A stretch of 11,546 bases of DNA from Bacillota bacterium (GTDB lineage Bacteria; Bacillota; Clostridia; Christensenellales; SZUA-584), in assembly GCA_023441905.1 (NCBI GenBank), contig JAEZNC010000253.1, positions 1 to 11,546 on the forward strand, given 5' to 3'. The notes under the pieces were generated by a model. The model had not been told where the DNA came from. It made no database searches and saw only the letters and a program-made list of their open reading frames with translations. This document shows positions 6,177 through 11,546 of the stretch, piece by piece (position 1 is the first letter of the stretch; each line of letters starts with the position of its first letter). A program made the position numbers and the translations under genes.

Positions 6177-6664
6177 ATTTCACCCATCACCTTTCCGATC
6201 ACGAACGCGACGGCAAACGCAAAGACAAACGCAAATGCGTTGCGCAGCAGCGCCGCCTTTTTGCCGAAGTATTTGAATTCAACGGGCAGCGTCACCATAC
6301 CGACCATCATCAGTGAAGACACAAACGCGCCAATCTGCATGTAACCCGCGCCGCCCGCCAGCAGCAGCGCGGCGGTGGGGAAGGCCACAAAGCCGGGCAT
6401 CAGCGTAACGGCTCCGGCTGCGGACGCCAGCGCGACACCGAGCCAGCCTGACTGTGCGCCGATTATGGCGCCGATCGTGGCGGGGTCGAGCAGCGCGAGC
6501 ACAAGTCCGACGAGTATCATGATGCCGATCAGCTGCGGCAGTATGTTTTCAAAAGCGCGCCATGCCTTAATGAAGGCTTTTTTAGTTTTCTCACGGCTTT
6601 TGACGAGCGACACAACCGACAATCCCACGGCCAGAGAATAGAAGACAATCGTATCAATACCCAT
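6173..6664 (-). CDS. Half-length permease A, DUF318/ArsP_1-like
   Basis: This 163-residue membrane protein is the first of two half-permeases. An N-terminal helix (about 5-20) is followed by a basic stretch (VKSREKTKKAFIKAW), then helices at about 42-59, 63-88, 92-124 and 141-158. The re-entrant-like motif TLMPGFVAFPTAALLL (87-102) and MVTLPVEFKYFG (123-134) match the same positions in partner B. AAAGGAG lies eight bases before the ATG. The gene starts 30 bases after the PadR stop and overlaps gene B by four bases, making a three-gene operon. The two chains probably form a heterodimer equal to a full-length permease. Nothing suggests a broken single gene: both starts have ribosome sites and the frames overlap cleanly. 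Confidence 0.82.
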   Translation of the reverse strand: MGIDTIVFYSLAVGLSVVSLVKSREKTKKAFIKAWRAFENILPQLIGIMILVGLVLALLDPATIGAIIGAQSGWLGVALASAAGAVTLMPGFVAFPTAALLLAGGAGYMQIGAFVSSLMMVGMVTLPVEFKYFGKKAALLRNAFAFVFAFAVAFVIGKVMGEI

Positions 6665-6694
6665 GCTGTAAACTCCTTTATGTTTACCAAATAA

Positions 6695-7048
6695 TCATTT
6701 CTTCAGCTGCGCATAGGCATCAAGCAGTAAACCGATACGTTCGCGACGCCTGCGCAGCACCTGCACCCATTCGTCCAACGCATCGCGGCCTTGCTTTGTG
6801 ATGCTGTACACACGCCGCTGAGGCCCTTGTCCGCCGCTTTCCCAATGAGAGCGGACCCATTCGTTTTGCTCCATGTGGCGCAACGTGCGGTAAAGCGTGC
6901 TGATGTTGAGCTCTTCCTCGGTGAAACCGAAGCTCTTGAGCTTTTCGGCCAGAGAATAGCCGTGACATTCGGCGCTTTCGCTTGATAGCAGAAACAGCAG
7001 GCAAACCTCCATAAACCGATGCATAGGATGGCAGTTTTTTTGCGGCAT
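6695..7048 (-). CDS. PadR-family transcriptional regulator
   Basis: This is a 117-residue winged-helix protein of the short PadR type. Visible features are HGYSLAEKLKSFGF (29-42), the recognition region NISTLYRTLRHMEQNEWVRSHWES (48-71) and the wing GPQRRVYSITKQGRDAL (75-91), with a C-terminal helix for dimer formation. ATG 7048 is chosen because AAAGGAG lies just upstream; a longer frame from 7129 would run through the operator and promoter. The N-terminus holds Cys7, His8, His10, Cys16, Cys28 and His29, which could sense a metal or redox signal, though this is only inference. The gene is first in an operon with the two half-permeases and is likely their repressor, acting at the palindrome just upstream. 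Confidence 0.9.
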   Translation of the reverse strand: MPQKNCHPMHRFMEVCLLFLLSSESAECHGYSLAEKLKSFGFTEEELNISTLYRTLRHMEQNEWVRSHWESGGQGPQRRVYSITKQGRDALDEWVQVLRRRRERIGLLLDAYAQLKK

Positions 7049-7072
7049 AAAAGACTCCTTTAAATACATATC

Positions 7073-7097
7073 AACTATATTCATAATGAATATAGTT
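7073..7097. promoter_or_regulatory. 25-bp palindrome, probable PadR operator
   Basis: The arms AACTATATTCAT and ATGAATATAGTT are perfect over 12 bases around one central base. It lies between the predicted padR start point and the ribosome site. A repressor bound here would shut the padR-permease operon. It is longer and more regular than expected by chance even in AT-rich DNA. Confidence 0.8.
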
Positions 7098-7108
7098 TGT
7101 GCGGATAT

Positions 7109-7136
7109 ATTAAAATAAAAACACGGCACATGTCAA
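7109..7136 (-). promoter_or_regulatory. Promoter of the padR-permease operon
   Basis: On the minus strand TTGACA (7131-7136) is exact and TTTAAT (7109-7114) matches the -10 consensus at 5 of 6, with a 16-base spacer. The start point would fall near 7102, right before the palindrome. Confidence 0.7.
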
Positions 7137-7190
7137 CAGACAAATGCCAAAAAAAAATGAGAGGAAGAAAAAAAGATGAATCTTTGGTGA

Positions 7191-7224
7191 TAAGAAAACG
7201 CAGGCTGCCGCGAGGCAGCCTGCG
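7191..7224 (-). terminator. Intrinsic terminator of the cellobiose operon
   Basis: On the minus strand CGCAGGCTGCC pairs perfectly over 11 bases with GGCAGCCTGCG around a TCGC loop (7199-7224), followed by TTTTCTTA. It lies eight bases after the beta-glucosidase stop and separates this operon from the padR promoter. Confidence 0.93.
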
Positions 7225-7232
7225 GCCTGGCA

Positions 7233-8576
7233 CTAAAGGGTATCCCCGTTACCGGAGATGATTTGCGCATACCAATGCGCGGAATCCTTGAGAATGCGCT
7301 GCTGAGTGGCATAATCGATATAGATAAGCCCGAACCGTTCGTCGTAGCCGTTGTGCCATTCAAAGTTGTCCGTGAGGCTCCAGTGAAGGTAGCCTGTGAC
7401 GGGCACGCCGTCGGCGCAGGCCTTTTTGAGCTCGGATAAATAACTGTGAAGAAAATCGATGCGGTCGGCATCGTGCACCTGCCCGTCCAAAAATACCCGG
7501 TCGTTGCATGACTGCCCGTTCTCAGTGATCATAAGGGGGAGCCGGTAGCGGTTGTAAATATAGCGCATGCCAAAGCGCATCACTCTGGGCGTGACGGGCC
7601 ATTTTAATGCCGTGCGCGGAAAGCCGAGGGCCTTTTTGATATCCGCGCCTGTGTCATCAACCTCTTTGCCGTTGTAAACGTTCAAGCCGATGAAATCGAC
7701 TTTCTGTTTGATGATCTGCCAGTCCTGCTCGCTGACGGATGCCGCGAGCTCGTTAAAACCGTCGATATCGCAGTCGGGATAGCATCCAAGCATCAGCGGA
7801 TCGAGGAACAGATTGTGCGAGAACAGCCAGTCAAAGCCCGAAATGATGAAAGAGGATTTTTCCGCTGCGGCGATGCCTTGCGGTGTTTCGTTTTTCGGGT
7901 AACAAAGGCGCCCGGTTGAGGCGACGCCGATACTGACATCAGCCGGGCTGTTTTCACGTATCGCCTTGATGGAAAGCCCCTGTGCAAGCAGCGAATGATG
8001 GATGCCTTTAAAAATATCCTTGAGGCCAAGGCGAAGCCCCGGCGCATGCAGACCCCGTTCGTAGCCGAGACTGACGAAGCACTGCGGTTCGTTTAGCGGT
8101 ATAAAAGTTTTCACCCGGTCTGAAAAGTGCTGTGCAACCAGCACCGAAAACTCTTCGAACGCATTGATAATATCGCGGCTGAGCCAGCCGCCCTGCTCAT
8201 GGAGCGGCATCGGCATATCCCAGTGATACAGCGTGATCATCGGCTCGATGCCGTTTTCGATCAGCATATTCACAAGGGTATCGTAAAACGCAAGCCCTTT
8301 CTCGTTAACCGTGCCGCGGCCTTCGGGCAGTATGCGCGGCCAGCAAAGAGAAAAACGGTAGGCCTTGATGCCCATTTGCTTCATCAGGGCAATATCTTCG
8401 GCGAAACGGTGATAAGCATCGCAGGCGATATCGCCGTTTGAGCCGTCGGCAATCACGCCCGGCTTGAGGCAAAAATCATCCCATATGCTCATCCCCTTGC
8501 CATCCTCGCTTACGGCACCCTCTGTTTGATAAGCGGAGCTGGCGGCACCCCAGACAAAATCTTTCGGGAAAGACAT
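7233..8576 (-). CDS. GH1 beta-glucosidase
   Basis: This 447-residue protein is a full-length glycoside hydrolase family 1 retaining beta-glucosidase, a single (beta/alpha)8 barrel. It starts with the family signature FPKDFVWGAASSAYQTEGA. The acid/base is Glu163 in LNEPQ and the nucleophile is Glu352 in ITENGQS; Gln17, His118 (YHWD), Asn162 and the DNFEW motif (403-407) form the glucose site. The segment DNFEWHNGYDERFGLIYID is of the type seen in beta-glucosidases rather than the phosphate-binding S-x5-K-x-Y type of 6-phospho-beta-glucosidases, so free glucosides are the likely substrate. There is no signal peptide, so it acts in the cytoplasm. Its ATG shares one base with the stop of the phosphorylase gene, giving coupled translation. 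Specificity within beta-glucosides is not certain. Confidence 0.95.
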   Translation of the reverse strand: MSFPKDFVWGAASSAYQTEGAVSEDGKGMSIWDDFCLKPGVIADGSNGDIACDAYHRFAEDIALMKQMGIKAYRFSLCWPRILPEGRGTVNEKGLAFYDTLVNMLIENGIEPMITLYHWDMPMPLHEQGGWLSRDIINAFEEFSVLVAQHFSDRVKTFIPLNEPQCFVSLGYERGLHAPGLRLGLKDIFKGIHHSLLAQGLSIKAIRENSPADVSIGVASTGRLCYPKNETPQGIAAAEKSSFIISGFDWLFSHNLFLDPLMLGCYPDCDIDGFNELAASVSEQDWQIIKQKVDFIGLNVYNGKEVDDTGADIKKALGFPRTALKWPVTPRVMRFGMRYIYNRYRLPLMITENGQSCNDRVFLDGQVHDADRIDFLHSYLSELKKACADGVPVTGYLHWSLTDNFEWHNGYDERFGLIYIDYATQQRILKDSAHWYAQIISGNGDTL

Positions 8577-10999
8577 CAGATAAATACCTCAACCTGATAT
8601 TCTTTTTTTCCGGCCGCAAACGGAATGATATTTCCGTCCACAGCTTTACCGTCTACGGTCATTTCGCGTTTCGCTCTGCCGTCGTTGTGCACGGTGATCA
8701 CATATTGCGCGCCGCGGAACTGCCTTTTTACCGTATAGCTTTTCAGCTCGGCGGGTACACACGGATTGATCATGAGGCCGTCGTAATGCGGCGTGATGCC
8801 GAGCAGCGCCTGGCTTACACAAACGAAAGACCACGCGGCGGTGCCTGTGAGCCAGCTGTTTTTGGCTTCACCGTAACGCGGGGCAAAACGTCCCGCAATC
8901 ATCTGGCTGTACACATACGGCTCGGTTCTGTGAATTTCGCTGAATTCCTCCACATAGGCGGGGCAGGAACGTCTGTAAATGTCAAAGGCTTCTTCGGCAT
9001 GCCCGAGGCTCGCTTCGGCGATGGTGACCCACGGGTTGGTGTGGCAGAAGACAGAGCCGTTTTCCTTATAAGATTCGGGATAACTCGTGATTTCACCGAG
9101 CTCCTTGTGATATTCGGAATAACAGGGGTTTAATAGCTCAATGCCAAAATCGTTAAGCAGCCGTTCTCTGACGGATTTCATCGCGCGGCTTGCCAACCCT
9201 TCCTCGACGCCGATGCCAGCCATCACGCAGAAGCCCTGCGGTTCAATAAAGATCTGGCCTTCTTCGCATTCATGGCTGCCCACTTTGTTTTCAAACGCAT
9301 CATAGGCGCGCAAGAACCATTCGCCGTCCCAGCCGTGTTTGAGAACGGTTTGTTTGATGGTTTCCACTTCTTTTTCCACTGCCTCGGCTTCTTTGGCAGA
9401 GCCGTAGTGGCGACAAAGATCCGCATATTCGAGGCCGTACTTGACGAATATCCCCGCAATCAGCACGCTTTCCGCCTTGCCGCTCTCAAAGTTCGCCACA
9501 GTCTGGAAGCTTTCGCCCGGTTTTTCTGAAAAACAGTTCAGATTCAGGCAGTCGTTCCAATCGGCACGGCCGATGAGCGGCAGACCATGCGGCCCCTTGT
9601 GCGTCACTGTATAATTGATGCTGCGGCGCAGGTGCTCGAAGAGCGGTTTTTCGCTGCCGGCCTTGCTGTCAAACGGAACCAGTTCATTTAATATACCGGC
9701 ATCGCCTGTTTCACGAATATACGCGGCTGTGCAGGCGACAAGCCAAAGCGGGTCGTCGTTAAAGCCGGTACCCACGTCTGTATTGCCGCGCTTGGTAAGC
9801 GGCTGATACTGATGATATGTGCTGCCGTCCTCAAACTGGACCGCGGCAATATCGAGTATGCGCGCGCGGGCGCGGTCGGGGACGAGATGGACAAACCCGA
9901 GAAGATCCTGACAGCTGTCCCGAAAGCCCATGCCACGGCCGACGCCGCTTTCAAAGTAGCTCGCGCTGCGGCTCATATTAAACGTGATCATGCACTGGTA
10001 TTGGTTCCATATGTTCACCATGCGGTTGAGCTTATCGTTCCCGCTTGTCAGGGAGAAGCGGCCCAGCAGATCAGCCCAATCGTTTTTGAGCGCGTCAAGT
10101 GCGGCTTCAACCGCCGCCGTGCTTTGATACTTTTGTATCAGCGCTATGGCTTTGGTTTTGTTGATGATGCCCTTGCTTTCCCACTTCTCTTCGAATTTGT
10201 TTTCAATATAGCCGATCATATAGACAAAGGTTTTTTCTTCACCGGGTGCAAGTGTCAAATCAATCCGGTGGCTCGCGATGGGCGACCATCCGCTGGCGAC
10301 GCTGTTGCCGCTTTGTCCGGACTGAACCATCTGAGGCGCTTCCCAGGAGTTGAACTGCCCGATAAACGTGTCTCTATCCGTATCAAAACCGTCGGCGGAG
10401 GTGTTGACGGTATAAAAGGCATAATGGTCGCGGCGCTCGCGGTATTCGGTTTTATGATAGAGCGTGCTGCCGTCTATCTCAACTTCGCCGATGCTCAAAT
10501 TGCGCTGGAAATTTTGGGAATCGTCCGTGGTATCCCAAAGGCACCACTCAATCGCACTGTAAACCTGAACCGTTTTTGGTGCCGCGCCGGCGTTTTTCAG
10601 CGTCAGCATATTGATCTCGCAGGTGTCACCCAGCGGCACAAAGCAGGTCAGCGTTGATTCAAGAGCGTTCTTCGCGCTTTCAAAAACGGTATAATTTAAG
10701 CCATGGCGGCATTTATAGCTGTCGAGCGGTGTTTTGGTCGGCAAAAAACCGGGGTTCCATACGGTATCGGCTTCCTTAATATAATAATGGCGGCCATCCT
10801 GATCATATGGCACGTTGTTGTAACGGTAGCGCGTGATTCGGCGGAGCTTCGCATCTTTATAAAAACAGTACCCGCCGCCCGTGTTGGATATGATGCTGAA
10901 AAAATCTTTGCTTCCGAGGTAATTGATCCAAGGCATCGGGGTGGCCGGTGTCTCAATAATATATTCCTTGGCTGCATCGTCAAAATGGCCGTATTTCAT
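8576..10999 (-). CDS. cbp: Cellobiose phosphorylase, GH94
   Basis: Cellobiose phosphorylase splits cellobiose with phosphate into alpha-glucose 1-phosphate and glucose, saving one ATP per disaccharide; it acts in the cytoplasm. The 807-residue length fits the clostridial enzyme (about 811). The N-terminal beta-sandwich begins MKYGHFDDAAKEYIIETP and includes WINYLG and SNTGGGYCFYKDAKLRR. The (alpha/alpha)6 barrel holds NMSRSASYFESGVGRGMGFR (341-360), QDLLGF, and GRADWNDCLNLN (477-488), where Asp483 is the expected catalytic acid; PYVYSQMIAG and AKNSWLTGTAAW complete the active site. The strong match to cellobiose rather than cellodextrin or chitobiose phosphorylases is my recognition, without alignment. 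AGGAG lies before ATG 10999. It is the first gene of a two-gene operon, divergent from a LacI-type regulator. No cellobiose transporter is in the window. Confidence 0.95.
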   Translation of the reverse strand: MKYGHFDDAAKEYIIETPATPMPWINYLGSKDFFSIISNTGGGYCFYKDAKLRRITRYRYNNVPYDQDGRHYYIKEADTVWNPGFLPTKTPLDSYKCRHGLNYTVFESAKNALESTLTCFVPLGDTCEINMLTLKNAGAAPKTVQVYSAIEWCLWDTTDDSQNFQRNLSIGEVEIDGSTLYHKTEYRERRDHYAFYTVNTSADGFDTDRDTFIGQFNSWEAPQMVQSGQSGNSVASGWSPIASHRIDLTLAPGEEKTFVYMIGYIENKFEEKWESKGIINKTKAIALIQKYQSTAAVEAALDALKNDWADLLGRFSLTSGNDKLNRMVNIWNQYQCMITFNMSRSASYFESGVGRGMGFRDSCQDLLGFVHLVPDRARARILDIAAVQFEDGSTYHQYQPLTKRGNTDVGTGFNDDPLWLVACTAAYIRETGDAGILNELVPFDSKAGSEKPLFEHLRRSINYTVTHKGPHGLPLIGRADWNDCLNLNCFSEKPGESFQTVANFESGKAESVLIAGIFVKYGLEYADLCRHYGSAKEAEAVEKEVETIKQTVLKHGWDGEWFLRAYDAFENKVGSHECEEGQIFIEPQGFCVMAGIGVEEGLASRAMKSVRERLLNDFGIELLNPCYSEYHKELGEITSYPESYKENGSVFCHTNPWVTIAEASLGHAEEAFDIYRRSCPAYVEEFSEIHRTEPYVYSQMIAGRFAPRYGEAKNSWLTGTAAWSFVCVSQALLGITPHYDGLMINPCVPAELKSYTVKRQFRGAQYVITVHNDGRAKREMTVDGKAVDGNIIPFAAGKKEYQVEVFI

Positions 11000-11036
11000 G
11001 ATGATGGTCTCCTATAATAATGCATTTTGAATCCCC

Positions 11037-11054
11037 GATAACGTTTTCGTTATC
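11037..11054. promoter_or_regulatory. LacI-type operator at the cellobiose operon
   Basis: GATAACGTTTTCGTTATC is a perfect inverted repeat with 7-base arms around TTTT. It lies directly after the predicted start point of the phosphorylase transcript, a standard place for repression. The same CG-TTTT-CG core occurs near the lacI-type gene, linking the two. Confidence 0.8.
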
Positions 11055-11062
11055 TGCGGATT

Positions 11063-11091
11063 ATTTTACACAACAGAGTATAAAAAGTAAA
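11063..11091 (-). promoter_or_regulatory. Promoter of the cellobiose phosphorylase operon
   Basis: On the minus strand TTTACT (11086-11091) and TAAAAT (11063-11068) are 17 bases apart, with 4 and 5 of 6 matches to consensus. The start point would be near 11056, adjacent to the operator. The leader is about 57 bases. Confidence 0.65.
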
Positions 11092-11227
11092 GATATTTAA
11101 TAGGAAACTATATAAAAGGTAAAATAATTTAATCTCAAATGTAAAATAAGTGAATAAATATACCATAAAGCACATTTATATAAACTATTCTGTAAAAAAA
11201 TTGATGGTTTTTTATTACCTGACCCTA
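11092..11227. other. AT-rich spacer between divergent promoters
   Basis: I see no gene, terminator or clear operator here. The stretch is very AT-rich, with repeated GTAAAATA words near 11119 and 11142. A 65-codon frame starting at 11150 lacks a ribosome site and runs through the lacI-type promoter, so it is not taken as a gene. Confidence 0.6.
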
Positions 11228-11257
11228 TTGACTAATTCGAAAATGATGCTATATAAT
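11228..11257 (+). promoter_or_regulatory. Promoter of the lacI-type gene
   Basis: TTGACT (11228-11233) and TATAAT (11252-11257) are separated by 18 bases. A CGAAAATG word (near-match to the operator core) lies in the spacer at about 11238-11245. The leader would be about 110 bases. Confidence 0.7.
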
Positions 11258-11264
11258 AAGGGCA

Positions 11265-11272
11265 CGAAAACG
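11265..11272. promoter_or_regulatory. Operator core at the lacI-type start point
   Basis: CGAAAACG (flanks CA and ATTAAG) is the same core as in the phosphorylase operator and sits at the predicted start point of the regulator gene. The flanks are less symmetric, so binding may be weaker. It suggests autoregulation. Confidence 0.5.
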
Positions 11273-11349
11273 ATTAAGAGAAACAAATCCGTAAAATCAA
11301 GGATGAATAAACTGTTTTGCATTTATAAGCTCGGTTATTCTTTTTAAAT

Positions 11350-11357
11350 CGTTTTCG
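11350..11357. promoter_or_regulatory. Operator core at the lacI-type ribosome site
   Basis: CGTTTTCG with flanks AAAT and AGGG is a third copy of the core, 85 bases after the previous one and overlapping the GAGGGG ribosome site. It could serve as an auxiliary or roadblock site. Confidence 0.45.
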
Positions 11358-11373
11358 AGGGGTATCACTGAAT

Positions 11374-11546
11374 ATGGTCACAATAAAAGATATATCAAAA
11401 AGATGCGGTGTATCAGCAGCAACGGTCAGCAAGGCGCTCAACGGCTATCGCGACATTGGTGAGGACACAGCAGAATATGTGCGTCATGTGGCCAAAGAAA
11501 TGGGATATCTGCCCAATGCAACAGCCCGCGCACTGAAAACAAACCG
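11374..11546 (+). CDS. LacI-family transcriptional regulator, N-terminal part only
   Basis: Only the first 57 full codons are in the window; the family is usually about 330-340 residues. The visible part is the DNA-binding head: the helix-turn-helix IKDISKRCGVSAATVSKALNG (4-24) and the hinge region MGYLPNATARALKTN (43-57). LacI-type heads bind palindromes as dimers through the second helix and the hinge. GAGGGG at 11357-11362 is a fair ribosome site, with a somewhat long gap. The gene is divergent from the cellobiose operon and is most likely its repressor, with cellobiose or a related sugar as inducer; the sugar-binding domain that would help confirm this is outside the window. Confidence 0.9.
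   Translation, partial: MVTIKDISKRCGVSAATVSKALNGYRDIGEDTAEYVRHVAKEMGYLPNATARALKTN

Noticed and set aside
5584..6276. 230-codon plus-strand frame across the permease genes
   Set aside because: The minus-strand frames give well-formed membrane proteins with ribosome sites; the plus frame is proline/serine/arginine-rich and resembles nothing known.
7049..7129. Longer N-terminus for the PadR protein
   Set aside because: It would be translated through the operator palindrome and predicted start point; ATG 7048 has a good ribosome site.
9812..10657. 281-codon plus-strand frame
   Set aside because: It lies fully opposite the cellobiose phosphorylase gene, which has clear family motifs across the same bases.
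11150..11347. 65-codon plus-strand frame before the lacI-type gene
   Set aside because: It has no ribosome site, very AT-rich codons and contains the lacI-type promoter and an operator core.
1..11546. CRISPR array, prophage, toxin-antitoxin or defence system
   Set aside because: No regularly spaced repeats, integrase, capsid, nuclease or small toxin-like gene pair was seen on either strand.

Overview
The window reads as chromosomal DNA from a fermentative, anaerobic, Clostridia-like Firmicute. The grounds are a fused aldehyde/alcohol dehydrogenase (AdhE) behind a Rex-type operator, a clostridial-type cellobiose phosphorylase, near-consensus sigma-A promoters, strong AGGAGG ribosome sites and AT-rich intergenic DNA between genes of moderate GC. 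The species cannot be named from the sequence alone. No rRNA, tRNA, CRISPR array, transposase or phage gene was seen.

Layout, left to right. (1) 1-2362, minus: adhE, cut by the window edge, so its last part is missing. Its predicted promoter (2624-2652) carries one perfect and one imperfect Rex-like site. (2) 2691-4139, plus: a TetR-family regulator and an iron-sulfur-flavoprotein-like reductase, probably one operon, with two copies of a 16-bp operator-like element around the promoter. (3) 4134-5333, plus: two tandem paralogous small membrane proteins, each followed by the same 31-bp segment and a similar hairpin terminator. (4) 5334-5630: a gene-free stretch with a hairpin and an inverted pair of diverged repeats. 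(5) 5631-7136, minus: a PadR-family regulator followed by two overlapping half-length permease genes, with a 25-bp palindrome between promoter and first gene. (6) 7191-10999, minus: cellobiose phosphorylase (GH94) and beta-glucosidase (GH1) sharing one base at stop/start and ended by a strong terminator. (7) 11228-11546, plus: the start of a divergent LacI-family regulator. A CG-TTTT-CG core recurs in the intergenic DNA and is the likely operator.

How the parts fit. The right side is a self-contained cellobiose module: a local LacI-type repressor, phosphorolysis giving glucose 1-phosphate, and hydrolysis giving free glucose. The left side disposes of reducing equivalents: AdhE turns acetyl-CoA into ethanol and should be derepressed when NADH is high. 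The three middle units each look self-regulated, with the operator lying over the promoter of the regulator's own transcript. Nothing here is a clearly new system. The least explained parts are the split permease pair with its PadR regulator, the TetR/flavoprotein pair, and the duplicated membrane-protein cassette.
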